64,000 nt of DNA, taken from assembly GCF_963677005.1 (NCBI RefSeq), contig NZ_OY781616.1:1433501-1497500 (forward strand). The letters run 5' to 3'. Of this stretch, positions 54,639-64,000 are shown piece after piece (within the stretch, counting starts at the first letter, position 1; each line of letters opens with the position of its first letter). Below the pieces are notes generated by a model, which did no database searches, was not told where the DNA came from, and saw nothing but the letters and a program-made list of their open reading frames with translations. Origin of the DNA: Maridesulfovibrio sp. (GTDB lineage: Bacteria; Desulfobacterota; Desulfovibrionia; Desulfovibrionales; Desulfovibrionaceae). Both the position numbers and the translations under genes were made by a program.

Positions 54639-55508
54639 ATGCACAGGACAAGAATCGTGAAATATTTGTTAACCTTATTGATGACAATAATGCTACCTAT
54701 AACCGGACTTTGCTCAGATGAACGAATCGAATGGTATTATGCAGACTTTCCGCCATGTACAATTGCAAGAGGAGAATCAAAAGGATCTGGTTTTGGTGAT
54801 ATGGTAATGAAAACTCTGCAAACAAACCTTCATGAATACGAACACACCTCATTCGAAGCCAATTTCTCCAGAATCATTAAACAGCTGGGAATTTCAAATG
54901 GTTGCTGCGTAACCTTATTAAAAACTCCTGCTCGAAAAAAAATACTCGAATTCAGCCAACCAGTTATTGTCGGTTTACCGTGCGGTGTTTGTATCCTTGA
55001 AAGTCGCCTAGCTGAGTTCAAGCCATTCATCGATAAATCCGGCTATATCTCGATAAACAGATTGTTTGAAGAATCGGACATGAAAATGGGAATTTCGTCA
55101 GGGCGGAAATATATGAAAGCCGTAGACGATATTATAACAAGGGCCCCTAACTCACCTAAAATAATAAAAAGTCATGACAAAAATGTATCTCGAGAACACA
55201 TAATAGCCTTGGCTGCAGGCAGAAGGGTTGATTATGTCATTGAATATCCAGAAGTCTTGTCATGGATATCGACTCACGAAAACATAACAAACAAAATGAA
55301 GTATATCCCCATCAGAGAGGCTGACGATTATATAGTTGCATATGTGGGATGTACTAAAAATGCTTGGGGAAAACGAGTCATAAACAGGATAAATACTATC
55401 ATAAACAATAAATACTTAGAAGGATGCAAGGAAAGGTATCAAGATTTTTTAGCACCAGAAGACATAAAAAGGCACAATGAATTCGCCGCTGAAGTATTTC
55501 CGGAGTAG
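54639..55508 (+). CDS. Periplasmic solute-binding protein, family 3-like (TIGR02285 type)
   Basis: About 289 residues with a signal peptide (LLTLLMTIMLPITGLCS, to about residue 25). The mature part is a two-lobed SBP_bac_3-like domain: EWYYADFPPCTIARGESKGSG, then CCVTLLKTPARKKILEFSQP and RVDYVIEYPEVLSW. Members occur as lone periplasmic proteins in chemotaxis-rich bacteria and may feed a chemoreceptor or kinase. Five or more cysteines in the mature part are unusual. No transporter genes are beside it. AT-rich. Confidence 0.8.
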   Translation: MHRTRIVKYLLTLLMTIMLPITGLCSDERIEWYYADFPPCTIARGESKGSGFGDMVMKTLQTNLHEYEHTSFEANFSRIIKQLGISNGCCVTLLKTPARKKILEFSQPVIVGLPCGVCILESRLAEFKPFIDKSGYISINRLFEESDMKMGISSGRKYMKAVDDIITRAPNSPKIIKSHDKNVSREHIIALAAGRRVDYVIEYPEVLSWISTHENITNKMKYIPIREADDYIVAYVGCTKNAWGKRVINRINTIINNKYLEGCKERYQDFLAPEDIKRHNEFAAEVFPE

Positions 55509-55604
55509 TGTCCTGACTAAGTATCGAGCACTCACCTCAACAAAGAATCCGGTCAACCGAACTCAATACATTTAATGTTTGTAGAACAATAAGTGCATAA
55601 AAAC

Positions 55605-55637
55605 GAAAAAGGCTTGCAACCGATTGGTTACAAGCCG
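55605..55637 (-). terminator. Terminator of initiator tRNA copy 2
   Basis: Stem GGCTTGCAACC / GGTTACAAGCC around GATT; on the minus strand TTTTTCG follows. The sequence differs from the copy-1 terminator. Confidence 0.85.
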
Positions 55638-55648
55638 TTGTATTTACT

Positions 55649-55725
<77 letters not shown>

Positions 55726-55738
55726 TCACGTGAAGAGG

Positions 55739-55767
55739 GTTCTACAGAGCGGGGCTGACATTGTCAA
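55739..55767 (-). promoter_or_regulatory. Promoter of initiator tRNA copy 2
   Basis: TTGACA followed after 17 bases by TAGAAC (or TGTAGA after 15), as upstream of copy 1, 14 bases before the tRNA. Confidence 0.65.
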
Positions 55768-55812
55768 CAGCTATTTACAAATTTCTTAAATTTTCTTATC
55801 TCATCTCTCGCT

Positions 55813-56547
55813 ATGCAAAACCAATACGAACTATCTCTCGTGATTCCTGTATTCAACGAACAGGACAATTTACTAAAACTGATGCAGGAAATCGATTCGG
55901 CCTTGAAGCCGCTTGATCTCTCATATGAAGTCATATTTATAGACGACGGCAGCACCGATGCCAGCCTTGCCGTTCTAAAGGATATTTCAGAAACATTCAC
56001 CGAAGCCAGATATATTTCCTTTGAAGAAAACAGAGGACAGTCCGCTGCATTCTGCGCTGGATTTGATGAAGCACGCGCTCCGAAGGTTGCCACAATGGAT
56101 GCGGACCTTCAAAATGACCCCGCAGACCTTCCGGCCATGCTTAAACTCTATGCCGAAGGCCATCAGATGGTCATAGGCTGGCGCATGAAGCGCAGGGATG
56201 TATGGATCAAAAGGATAGCATCCAAGATAGCCAACAGCATTCGGAACCGCCTGACCAGAGAATCGGTAAAGGACACCGGCTGCTCGCTTAAAATCATGGA
56301 TACCGAAATGGTCCGTGCAATTCCAAGGTTCAACGGGATGCACCGGTTCCTGCCCACCCTGATGAAGATGCAGGGGGCATCGGTATCGGAAACAAAGGTT
56401 AACCACAGGCCCAGACATCAGGGAGTATCCAAATACGGAACTCTGGACCGGGCCATTGCAGGCGGTTACGACCTGTTAGGTGTCCGCTGGCTCCAGAGCA
56501 GACATTTCAGTTACAAAATCAAAGAACGCGGCGAGAAAAATTCATGA
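55813..56547 (+). CDS. Glycosyltransferase family 2 (dolichol-phosphate-mannosyltransferase-like)
   Basis: About 244 residues of GT-A fold. Motifs SLVIPVFNEQDNLLKLMQEI, FIDDGSTDAS, TMDADLQNDPADL (DXD-like), and RDVWIKRIASKIANSIRNRL. This matches undecaprenyl-phosphate sugar transferases that prepare a donor for envelope glycans. No C-terminal membrane helices, unlike GtrB. Its stop overlaps the next gene (ATGA), so the two are co-translated. There is no clear ribosome site before its ATG. Confidence 0.88.
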   Translation: MQNQYELSLVIPVFNEQDNLLKLMQEIDSALKPLDLSYEVIFIDDGSTDASLAVLKDISETFTEARYISFEENRGQSAAFCAGFDEARAPKVATMDADLQNDPADLPAMLKLYAEGHQMVIGWRMKRRDVWIKRIASKIANSIRNRLTRESVKDTGCSLKIMDTEMVRAIPRFNGMHRFLPTLMKMQGASVSETKVNHRPRHQGVSKYGTLDRAIAGGYDLLGVRWLQSRHFSYKIKERGEKNS

Positions 56548-57233
56548 GTGCCGTACAAAACGATTCCAGACTAGGCATAAAGGCCCTGCTGAAAGGGTTC
56601 GCTATGCTCGCAGTACTGGCGTTGGCAGTCTACCTGTTGCGGTATGCCGGAATATCACAGGCACTCGACACGGCCTGGATAGACAGCCATGTTCGCTCCA
56701 GAGGCATGACCGGGGTGCTGACCTATCTGGCGCTGGCAACCTTTTTTTCCGCCGTGGGTTTCCCCCGCCAGGTCATCTGTTTCATGGGCGGATATGCGTA
56801 CGGGTTTGCCCTAGGCTCCATCCTCGGGACCATTGGAACGGGACTGGGTTGCGCCTGCGCATTCTACTATTCCAGACTGGTGGGCCGCTCCTTCATAAAA
56901 CGCAAATTCGGAGCACGTATCAGCAAGGTGGACGAGTTCCTGAGCCGCAGCCCGTTCAACATGGCGCTGACCATTCGTTTCTTCCCACTCGGGAGCAACG
57001 TGGCAACCAATGTTCTGGCCGGGGTTACGAGCATCCCGGCAGCGCCTTTTATCCTCGGATCAACACTTGGATATCTTCCGCAGAATGTTGTTTTTGCCCT
57101 GTTCGGGTCCGGCGTCAATGTGTCGTCCACAGCTCAGATGATTCTGGCAGTCGCCCTTTTTATCGCTTCTTCCCTGCTGGGGTTCAAAATCTACCGCAAA
57201 TACCGCACACAGGCCGAAGCGGTCGTGGAATAG
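56544..57233 (+). CDS. TVP38/TMEM64-family (VTT domain) membrane protein
   Basis: About 229 residues with six or so hydrophobic helices. VTT/SNARE-associated features: FSAVGFPRQVICFMGGYAYG, IRFFPLGSNVATNVLAGVTS and LGYLPQNVVFALFGSG. VTT (DedA-like) proteins are thought to move lipid carriers or phospholipids across the membrane. Coupled to the glycosyltransferase, it may flip the product undecaprenyl-phosphate-sugar or recycle the carrier; that is inference. Confidence 0.88.
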   Translation: MSAVQNDSRLGIKALLKGFAMLAVLALAVYLLRYAGISQALDTAWIDSHVRSRGMTGVLTYLALATFFSAVGFPRQVICFMGGYAYGFALGSILGTIGTGLGCACAFYYSRLVGRSFIKRKFGARISKVDEFLSRSPFNMALTIRFFPLGSNVATNVLAGVTSIPAAPFILGSTLGYLPQNVVFALFGSGVNVSSTAQMILAVALFIASSLLGFKIYRKYRTQAEAVVE

Positions 57234-57252
57234 AAGGTGGAGCCGCAGATTC

Positions 57253-57810
57253 ATGTCGTTTTATGAAATCATAATCATTTCAATAGCCCTTGCTATGGAT
57301 GCATTCACCATCGCCGTGGCCTGCGGGCTGTGTATGCCGGAAGTGAGCAGACGGCAGAGCTTCCGGCTGTCCTTCCATTTCGGCCTTTTTCAGGCCGGAA
57401 TGCCGCTGCTGGGATGGGCTGCAGGTCTCACAGTCAAATCTCTGGTTGAAACCTGGGCTCCATGGATTTCCTTCTTCCTGCTCGCCTTTGTCGGCGGAAA
57501 AATGATCAAGGAATCATTTGAAAAAGACGATTCCTGCAGTAATTACAAGGACCCGACCAAAGGGATGTCGCTCGTATTTCTTTCCGTGGCTACCAGTCTG
57601 GATGCTCTTGCGGTGGGACTTTCCTTTTCCATAATGAATTACCCCATCGCCGTCCCTTGTCTGTTCATCGGCATAACCGCATCCGCGCTTACCGCACTCG
57701 GCCTGTGGCTGGGCAAATCCTTTTCAAGGGTATCAAGATACAGCCACATTGCCGAACGCATAGGCGGAGTTGTACTTGTACTCATAGGCCTGAAACTGCT
57801 GCTGCAGTGA
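57253..57810 (+). CDS. mntP: Manganese efflux pump MntP
   Basis: About 185 residues with six helices. The two-repeat signature is intact: SIALAMDAFTIAVACG at the N-terminus and ATSLDALAVGLSFS in the second half, whose aspartates bind Mn2+. It lies 20 bases after the VTT gene. No yybP-ykoY riboswitch was seen upstream, so it is likely part of the preceding operon. Confidence 0.93.
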   Translation: MSFYEIIIISIALAMDAFTIAVACGLCMPEVSRRQSFRLSFHFGLFQAGMPLLGWAAGLTVKSLVETWAPWISFFLLAFVGGKMIKESFEKDDSCSNYKDPTKGMSLVFLSVATSLDALAVGLSFSIMNYPIAVPCLFIGITASALTALGLWLGKSFSRVSRYSHIAERIGGVVLVLIGLKLLLQ

Positions 57811-57953
57811 GCAGGAACGGCCAATCCGCATTCGGCAACTTCAATAAGTGTTTTGACAGTACTCAATCATGAGTATAATCTGGCTGAAAATAAATCCCAT
57901 TTAACCATTGACCGGCTTCATAGCTAAAGCCAAAGGACGGATATTTTTACCAA

Positions 57954-58916
57954 ATGCCTTTATTGCAACCCCCTCCCTACAAACCCAAACTCCCACTTCA
58001 ATCCGGCCATCTGCAAACTATTTTTCCCCGCCTTTTCAGAAAGGTAAGCCTGCCGCCTGTAGTTAAAAGAAGAATTGATACTCCCGACGGCGACTTTCTG
58101 GACATTGACTGGCACCTTGCAAGCAGTTCACGTCTTGCGGTCATTGCCCATGGACTGGAAGGCAACTCCAGAAGACCGTATGTCCTTGGCATGGCACGCG
58201 CTCTGGTTCTTGCCGGATGGGACTGCATCACCTACAACTTCCGAGGCTGCAGCCACGAAATAAATAAACTGCCCACCATGTACCACAGCGGGCAGACAGA
58301 TGATCTCCACACGGTTCTGACCTATGGCCTTAATCACGGCATATACGAAGATGCAGCGTTAATAGGCTTCAGCATGGGCGGAAATCAGGTCCTCAAATAT
58401 CTTGGTGAAAAGCCTGAGATTGTTCCCTCGAAGGTAAAAAGGGCCATAGGAATATCCGTACCCTGCGATCTGGCTTCTTCGGCCAGAAAACTCTGCGCTT
58501 CAAGCAACTTCATATATAATCGTTATTTTCTGCGATCATTGAAGAACAAGATAAGACTCAAACACAAGCAGTATCCCGACCTTTACCCTCTAGACAAGCT
58601 CTCCACCATCCGCAACATAACCGATTTCGACAACGCATATACAGCTCCGGTCAACGGCTTCAAAGACGCGCTGGACTACTACACCACCTCTTCCTGCAAG
58701 CAATTCCTGAAAAACATCACTGTTCCTTCGCTGATTATCAATGCCAAAGACGACCCGTTTCTTACTCCGGAATGCTACCCGCTGGAGGAAGCAAGTTCCA
58801 GCCAGACCCTTTCGCTGGTAATTCCGGATTACGGAGGACATGTAGGATTTGCAGACCTGCCTATGGAAAAACAGATCTGGTCGGAAGACAGGACAATACG
58901 ATTCCTGAACACGTGA
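57954..58916 (+). CDS. Alpha/beta hydrolase, YheT family
   Basis: About 320 residues. Catalytic triad: Ser in GFSMGGNQVLKY, Asp in NAKDDPFLTPE, His in YGGHVGFAD. N-terminal YKPKLPLQSGHLQTIFPRLF is the YheT family signature. The substrate is probably an ester; the physiological role is unknown. The ribosome site is weak. Confidence 0.9.
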   Translation: MPLLQPPPYKPKLPLQSGHLQTIFPRLFRKVSLPPVVKRRIDTPDGDFLDIDWHLASSSRLAVIAHGLEGNSRRPYVLGMARALVLAGWDCITYNFRGCSHEINKLPTMYHSGQTDDLHTVLTYGLNHGIYEDAALIGFSMGGNQVLKYLGEKPEIVPSKVKRAIGISVPCDLASSARKLCASSNFIYNRYFLRSLKNKIRLKHKQYPDLYPLDKLSTIRNITDFDNAYTAPVNGFKDALDYYTTSSCKQFLKNITVPSLIINAKDDPFLTPECYPLEEASSSQTLSLVIPDYGGHVGFADLPMEKQIWSEDRTIRFLNT

Positions 58917-58997
58917 GCATACCTGAAAAACAAGTGCTGACGATCTGAAATAAATGGGACTGGAGGTGTATGACTACCGCCCGGCCCCTGAGCATGG

Positions 58998-59324
58998 CTA
59001 ACCGATCAGAGGTTTGAGTTCACGACGGAGTCTCATGAAATAGCAACTGAGATGGGCCGGGGCATTGCCTGCGGCCGTGGTTTCGATATTTTTCGCAACC
59101 ATGCTCAATTCTTCAAGACCGAGATTGCACAGTCCGCCCCGCAGTCGGTGCGCGTTGCTTATGATCTCCTCGAAATCTCCATCGTCAATGGCATCATCAA
59201 GCACGGACATCAGCCGTCTCAGATGTGCAGCAGATTCGGTTATGAATTCGTCCAGTTTCTCCTGCGGCAGCCCAGCCTTTTCCAGCAGATGGTTTTCCAC
59301 AGTGTTTCTAAGTTCAAAACCCAT
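58998..59324 (-). CDS. Hpt-domain phosphotransfer protein
   Basis: About 108 residues, all-helical. The phospho-His is in ISNAHRLRGGLCNLGLEEL. Small single-domain Hpt proteins carry phosphate between hybrid kinases and regulators. It lies 86 bases downstream of a chemoreceptor gene on the same strand and is probably co-transcribed. ATG at 59322-59324 follows CGGAG; the longer frame to 59408 has no ribosome site. Confidence 0.85.
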   Translation of the reverse strand: MGFELRNTVENHLLEKAGLPQEKLDEFITESAAHLRRLMSVLDDAIDDGDFEEIISNAHRLRGGLCNLGLEELSMVAKNIETTAAGNAPAHLSCYFMRLRRELKPLIG

Positions 59325-59410
59325 GACGCACTCCGGTGTTGTGATATTTCCATATAAGGAAGTCCGGGACAGAATCACCGGACTTCCGAACATTGGGCAG
59401 GATATCACAA

Positions 59411-61222
59411 CTAATCTTCACTACGCAATTCATCAACAAGATTAAGCAGAGCCTGAACCTCAGTGGAAAGGGCCTTGGTCCCTTCTGCCGCCAGTTGGCT
59501 GTTGCGTGCATTCTCTTCGGTCATGGAGTCAATCTCACCTATACTGCGATTAATTTCATCCGAGGTTGCCGACTGTTCCTCTGCAGCAGTCGCTATGGAA
59601 CGGACCTGATCTGCGGAGTTACCGGCCAGCGCTACAATTTCATCCAGCATCTCACCGGATGAACGGGACAAGCCGGTAGCCTTTTCAACAGCCTCAACTG
59701 TCGCGTCCATATCGCGGGTGTTTTCACGAGCCAGCTTCTGTATTCCGCTTATGCTGTGCTCAACTTCCTCAGTAGCCCCTATGGTCTTCTCAGCAAGCTT
59801 GCGAACCTCATCCGCAACAACTGCAAACCCGCGTCCGGCATCCCCGGCTCTAGCTGCTTCAATTGCAGCGTTAAGAGCCAGCAGGTTGGTCTGGTCCGCA
59901 ATATCATTGATGACACCGAGGATATTGCCGATGTCCACAGCCTGCATGCCGAGCTGCTCCATGGACTGCTTCAACTGATCGGTCCGGTCCTGAATATTGG
60001 TCATGGCGCCGATAACATCCTGAACCACCGCAGCACCTTCACGGGCCTTGCGCATGGAGGTCTCGGAACTTTCACTGGTACTGGACGCATTTCTGGCAAC
60101 TTCCAGAACGGTTACATTCATTTCCTCCATTGCCGTGGCAGTCTCGGCCACCCGCAACTTCTGGAACTCACTCCCGCGCATGATCTCATCCGCACTGCCG
60201 GTAACCTCACCGGTTATGCTTGAGACACGCTCTATCACGGCCTGAAGCTTGTCTGCCGCCGCAAGCATTCCTTCCTTCTTTGCACCTTCCGCCCTGGCCT
60301 GTGCCTGACGGGCCGCTTCAGCCGCTTCGTGCGCAATTCGCGCCTGATCCTGAGCCTCGGCCTCCTTGGCCCTGATGCTGTCCAGATTTTCTGCAAGGGT
60401 GGAAACCATGGTATTAAGAGCCCTCTGGAGGCTTGCAATCTCGTTACGGCCTTCAGGAGACAGGCTGACGTCCAGATTTCCTTCTGCAACAGAAGTTGCA
60501 GCTTCGGTAGCCTCGGTAAGGGGATGGACTATGGAACGAACCAGATAGAAGGAAAGGGGAAGAACTAGCAGAATCAGGACTGCTCCTGCTCCAAGCAGAA
60601 TCTTCAGGGTTATGGAATCAGCACGGTCAGCCATAGCTGCTCCCATACTGTCCGTCTCGGTCTTTATATTGTCCAGATATACCCCGGTCCCGATCCACAT
60701 TCCGGTTCCCGGAATGGGGGTGGCATAGCTGATCTTGGGCTGTACACCCATTCCCGGCTTTTCGAAATAGTAGCGAACGAACCCGCCGCCGGAATTAGCA
60801 ACCCTGGCAAGTTCACGTATGACATACAGGCCGTTCTGATCCTTTAAGCCGGCAAGATCCTGACCCTGCAAGGACTTGTTGGGAGGCATGACCTCATTGA
60901 CCGTTCCTTCGTATACAAAAAAATACCCGGACTTGTCCTTCTCGAAACGGACAGGATCGAGAGCCGCCCGGATGAGCTTCAGCTTGTCCTCCCTGTTGGG
61001 AAAACGCTTCAGTTCTTCACCCAGGGACAAGGCCATGCTCCTGGTGGCAACCATGATCTTGTCCTTCTGGTCCTGAAGCATTATTTGGGATGTGGAACTT
61101 ACCCCGTATTCAGTAATATTCCTGATTGCACCGAGGAAAAATATTCCAGTGGCAAGAATAAAGAGGACCATCAACGCCAGTAGGAGAAAAAACCGCGCTC
61201 CGACAGACAGGTTCCTGAGCAT
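59411..61222 (-). CDS. Methyl-accepting chemotaxis protein with sCACHE sensor domain
   Basis: About 603 residues. TM1 at about 8-34; sCACHE_2 periplasmic domain about 50-190 ([40 protein letters not shown]); TM2 about 205-228; HAMP; a coiled coil rich in Ala/Glu; then the MCP tip ([20 protein letters not shown]). sCACHE_2 receptors often sense small carboxylates such as pyruvate or acetate. ATG at 61220-61222 follows AGGAGGAGG. The receptor is 60 percent or so like the one at 61975-63783 by eye and probably arose by duplication. Confidence 0.93.
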   Translation of the reverse strand: MLRNLSVGARFFLLLALMVLFILATGIFFLGAIRNITEYGVSSTSQIMLQDQKDKIMVATRSMALSLGEELKRFPNREDKLKLIRAALDPVRFEKDKSGYFFVYEGTVNEVMPPNKSLQGQDLAGLKDQNGLYVIRELARVANSGGGFVRYYFEKPGMGVQPKISYATPIPGTGMWIGTGVYLDNIKTETDSMGAAMADRADSITLKILLGAGAVLILLVLPLSFYLVRSIVHPLTEATEAATSVAEGNLDVSLSPEGRNEIASLQRALNTMVSTLAENLDSIRAKEAEAQDQARIAHEAAEAARQAQARAEGAKKEGMLAAADKLQAVIERVSSITGEVTGSADEIMRGSEFQKLRVAETATAMEEMNVTVLEVARNASSTSESSETSMRKAREGAAVVQDVIGAMTNIQDRTDQLKQSMEQLGMQAVDIGNILGVINDIADQTNLLALNAAIEAARAGDAGRGFAVVADEVRKLAEKTIGATEEVEHSISGIQKLARENTRDMDATVEAVEKATGLSRSSGEMLDEIVALAGNSADQVRSIATAAEEQSATSDEINRSIGEIDSMTEENARNSQLAAEGTKALSTEVQALLNLVDELRSED

Positions 61223-61581
61223 ACCCCTCCTCCTTTCAGTTAAATGGTTATCCACAAGTCCTTACTATATTTAAGGGGTCAAAATTCACCTCACCTTACT
61301 TCAACTATATATTTTTTGTATATTTTATCAAACAAAACCGAGAAGAAACTGTTAAAAAACTGTGAACGACTGATTTAACCTGATTGAAACATTACTCTAC
61401 AACCTACAACATTAAATAAGCACTAAAACACAAAAATCTACACTAAATTGGTTGAAAATTTATTTTTAACATTGATTTTTGACTTATTAATCGTTCAATT
61501 AACAATGTTCACAACATTGCTGAAAATAAAAAAAGCCGGAAACATATGTTCCCGGCTTTTGAAAACTCGGCAGTGGCCAAG
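61223..61581. other. Intergenic region between chemoreceptor and Dabb gene
   Basis: AT-rich, with no gene. It holds the chemoreceptor promoter and, at 61531-61560, the Dabb-gene terminator. Confidence 0.55.
61528..61560 (-). terminator. Terminator of Dabb gene
   Basis: Stem AAAAGCCGG / CCGGCTTTT enclosing the palindrome AACATATGTT; a T-run follows on the minus strand, 21 bases after the stop codon. Confidence 0.9.
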
Positions 61582-61884
61582 CTAGATCACATAATCTACA
61601 ACGCTACGGCTTTTGACAATCTTCTTGATAAAACCGACACATTCAAGGTGCAGAGGATGGACCGCATATGTCTGCAGATCCTCTTTACTATCGAATTCAG
61701 AGTAAAGGATTATGCTGCATTCAGGAGCGGCCTCAAAAATATCGGCACTTACTTCCAGATGTTTCAAAATCTCAATCTTCCCATTGAGAGCTTCAAGCAT
61801 CTCTTTCATCTTAGCGGCATTTTCCGCTGCCGTAGCTCCTTCTGCTTCCTCTTTCAATGTCCACATTACAATATGTTTGATCAT
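61582..61884 (-). CDS. Dabb-family (stress-responsive alpha/beta barrel) protein
   Basis: About 100 residues. The dimeric alpha/beta barrel fold is indicated by MIKHIVMWTLKEEAEG, ILKHLEVSADIF and SEFDSKEDLQTYAVHPLHLE. In bacteria these are small stress-related or ligand-binding proteins of unknown activity. GGAAG precedes ATG. It lies between two chemoreceptor genes on the same strand and is ended by its own terminator. Confidence 0.87.
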   Translation of the reverse strand: MIKHIVMWTLKEEAEGATAAENAAKMKEMLEALNGKIEILKHLEVSADIFEAAPECSIILYSEFDSKEDLQTYAVHPLHLECVGFIKKIVKSRSVVDYVI

Positions 61885-61974
61885 TCTTCCTCCGTTTCAG
61901 TGTAAGTTAAATGACAATGGATCCAACTAATGCCGGAAATTATTTATGGGGTACCGATTACGGCCATACCCGAA

Positions 61975-63783
61975 TTATGACCGTCTAAGCTCCTCAACAA
62001 GGGCTACAAGCGTGTTGACCTCGCTTGAAAGTTCTTTTGCGCTTTCAGCAGCCAGAAGACTGTTACGGGCGTTCTCTTCTGTTAAGGAATCAATTTCGGA
62101 AATGCTGCGGTTTATTTCATCAGAAGTTGCAGACTGTTCTTCCGCAGCCGTGGCAATCGACTGCACCTGCCCTGCCGCATTTGAGGCAAGACTGACAATC
62201 TCCGAAAGCACCCCGCCGGAAACACGGGATTTTTCAGCAGCAGAGGCTATTGCTTCGACTGCGGTTCTAACTCCGGTAATGTTCTGCCTGGCAAGACTTT
62301 GAATGGACGAAATACTCTTGTCCACCTCATCCGTTGCACCGATTGTCTTTTCAGCAAGCTTGCGCACTTCATCGGCAACAACGGCAAATCCCCGACCGGC
62401 CTCACCAGCTCTGGCAGCTTCTATCGCGGCATTGAGAGCAAGAAGATTGGTCTGGTCGGCAATGTCATTAATAACACTCATGACCTTGCCTATCTCAATG
62501 GATTGATTATTCAGCATTTCAGTCAACTTTTCAAGATCAGCGGTCTGTTTCTCTATGTCGGCCATGGACTGAATGGTTCCCTGCACAACATTCTGTCCCT
62601 CACTCGCCTTGTCCCGCGTCTCTTCGGTATCCCTGTTTGTTTCCGTGGCATTCTGGGCAACCTCAAGCACAGTCGCGTTCATCTCTTCCATGGCTGTGGC
62701 TGTCTCTGTTATACGCTGCTTCTGAAAATCACTGCCGCTCATTATATCATGGGTGGCCTGTTCTACATTTGTTGAAATCTGCACTATGTTTTTAAGTACA
62801 CTCTCAAGCTTGTCTGCTGCGGCCAGCATACCTTCGCGTTTTGCACCTTCAGCTGCCTTGCGCGCCTCTTCGGCTTCCTCGGCAGCCTTATGGGCTATGC
62901 GAGCCTGTTCAGCGGACTCGGCCTCTTTTCTGCCTATATTTTCGAGGTTGGAGGCCAGAGTTTTGACCATGGAGTTGATGGAATGCTGCAATGCCGCAAT
63001 TTCATTTTTCCCGGCCGGATTCAGAACAACATCAAGATCACCTTCGGCAACCCGGCCCGCAGCGGTAGTAACGGCATGTATCGGCCTTACTATGGACCTA
63101 ACAACTGCAATGCATAACGGGACCACCACAAGAAGAAGGAGAACCGCCATGACCGCAAAAATGGTAAAAACATCCGACTTTACTTCGGAATCAATATCCG
63201 AATTGATGCGAGTTTTTTCAGCCTCGATATTATCTATATAAACTCCGGTTCCAATCCACATATCAGTGCCTGGAATCATGACAGAAAAACCCAGCTTGGG
63301 CTGAACGCCCTTACCGGGTTTATCGAAAACATAATTCACGAATCCGCCACCATTCCTTGCGGCCTCATCAAGCTCTCTGACAAAAAAAACTCCGTTTTTA
63401 TCCTTGGCCCCGCTTAAATCTTTTCCCTGTACGGCTTTTTTTGTAGGCAGAGCAACGTTTACAGTTCCCTTGTAAACAAAGAAATACCCGGAGCCGTCTT
63501 CTTCAAAACGAAATGTATCAACCGCTTTTCGCACAAAATCAATTTTTGCATCTGTACCTTCGACCGTCTTGAGCTGTGCGCCCAATATATCTGCCGCTGC
63601 TCTGGTAGCAACCTCGATTTTGTCCTTCTGTCCCTGAATCAGCCCGGACTCGACTTCGTGAATACCAATCTTGACTACGTTTTCAATTTCAACGAAAAGC
63701 ATGCCACCTATAAAAAGTATAAACAAAAACATTGAAGCCAGAAGCAGTACAAACCTTCCCCCGATAGATAGATTCTTAAACAT
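61975..63783 (-). CDS. Methyl-accepting chemotaxis protein with sCACHE sensor domain (second copy)
   Basis: About 602 residues with the same layout as the 59411-61222 gene: TM1, sCACHE_2 ([40 protein letters not shown]), TM2 about 208-235, HAMP, Ala/Glu-rich coiled coil and the MCP tip. The two periplasmic domains differ enough to suggest different ligands. ATG at 63781-63783 follows GAGGGAG; a GTG two codons upstream overlaps that site and is less likely. The 90 bases before the Dabb gene hold no clear terminator, so the Dabb gene may be downstream in its transcript. Confidence 0.93.
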   Translation of the reverse strand: MFKNLSIGGRFVLLLASMFLFILFIGGMLFVEIENVVKIGIHEVESGLIQGQKDKIEVATRAAADILGAQLKTVEGTDAKIDFVRKAVDTFRFEEDGSGYFFVYKGTVNVALPTKKAVQGKDLSGAKDKNGVFFVRELDEAARNGGGFVNYVFDKPGKGVQPKLGFSVMIPGTDMWIGTGVYIDNIEAEKTRINSDIDSEVKSDVFTIFAVMAVLLLLVVVPLCIAVVRSIVRPIHAVTTAAGRVAEGDLDVVLNPAGKNEIAALQHSINSMVKTLASNLENIGRKEAESAEQARIAHKAAEEAEEARKAAEGAKREGMLAAADKLESVLKNIVQISTNVEQATHDIMSGSDFQKQRITETATAMEEMNATVLEVAQNATETNRDTEETRDKASEGQNVVQGTIQSMADIEKQTADLEKLTEMLNNQSIEIGKVMSVINDIADQTNLLALNAAIEAARAGEAGRGFAVVADEVRKLAEKTIGATDEVDKSISSIQSLARQNITGVRTAVEAIASAAEKSRVSGGVLSEIVSLASNAAGQVQSIATAAEEQSATSDEINRSISEIDSLTEENARNSLLAAESAKELSSEVNTLVALVEELRRS

Positions 63784-63954
63784 AAACACTCCCTCTACAG
63801 ATAATAATCATTATTTCAGCAACAACTATATAGATACGCCCTGTCGTACAGACACTTAAAAAACACATACTGCTTTTTCGGCAGGACATGTACGACACAT
63901 TACCCCCTTACAACTTTATTAACAATAACTGCGGGAATGTTTATCCGAGGATAA

Positions 63955-64000
63955 TTAAACGTCGTCATGTATGAAAAAGGCTTTTCCATCGGGCGAGCGA
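63955..64000 (-). CDS. Possible C-terminal end of a minus-strand gene
   Basis: A frame entering from the right edge reads RSPDGKAFFIHDDV and stops with TAA at 63955-63957. The composition is protein-like, but 14 codons are too few for an assignment. A weak palindrome (TTATCC/GGATAA) follows. Confidence 0.35.
   Translation of the reverse strand, partial: RSPDGKAFFIHDDV

Noticed and set aside
63967-64000. Plus-strand ATG at the right edge (MYEKGFSIGRA)
   Set aside because: No ribosome site; the minus-strand frame ending at 63955 is more protein-like.

Overview
The window looks like the chromosome of a marine, mesophilic sulfate reducer of the Desulfovibrio / Maridesulfovibrio group. The grounds are a moderate GC content (judged by eye), dense intergenic hairpins, and four large chemoreceptors plus other membrane sensors. 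There is also a short C-terminal sorting tail of the PEP-CTERM kind, a dihydroxyacetone-kinase cluster with a phosphotransferase fusion, and protein sequences that read as Desulfovibrionales. This placement comes from recognising families; no database search was possible. Most of the window is ordinary core genome with short operons on both strands.

Layout. 1-3.6 kb: truncated membrane sensor and a dCACHE chemoreceptor. 3.6-5.1 kb: HAD phosphatase, a LysR-type remnant and tRNA-Lys. 5.1-9.4 kb: DsbD, an iron-type alcohol dehydrogenase, and a zinc-ribbon/AMIN membrane protein with an unusual run of N-X-S/T sequons. 9.6-12.9 kb: hisH-hisF, then a CoA-binding / YkgJ / J-domain operon. 13-17.5 kb: an M24 peptidase, then a regulated unit of FadR-type regulator, TSUP permease and FMN 2-hydroxy-acid oxidase, with operator-like palindromes. 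17.7-28.1 kb: GIY-YIG protein, diguanylate cyclase, ABC-F ATPase, NUDIX hydrolase, metF, asd, glycosyltransferase, PAP2 phosphatase and a multi-pass permease-like protein.

28.19-33.95 kb is the best candidate for acquired DNA. It is bounded by a 22-bp direct repeat whose right copy is half of the terminator of an initiator tRNA gene. It carries a membrane-tethered receiver protein, a Fe3+/phosphonate-type ABC importer with a TIM-barrel enzyme, and a short segment resembling the 5' end of tmRNA. No integrase is visible.

34-39.4 kb: argP/argO divergent pair, a ParE/RHH toxin-antitoxin module, a conserved hypothetical gene, metK and panC. 39.8-46.8 kb: dhaK, dhaL, a DhaM-HPr-enzyme I fusion and a PocR-domain histidine kinase, which together read as a glycerol/dihydroxyacetone unit. 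47.2-52.8 kb: PAS-containing chemoreceptor, a serine hydroxymethyltransferase with an AlaX-like editing protein, and a surface-sorted protein. 53.3-55.5 kb: two AT-rich periplasmic-binding-protein genes beside a second, identical initiator tRNA gene. 55.8-64 kb: glycosyltransferase / VTT membrane protein / MntP, a YheT-type hydrolase, and two sCACHE chemoreceptors, one followed by an Hpt protein, with a Dabb-domain protein between them.
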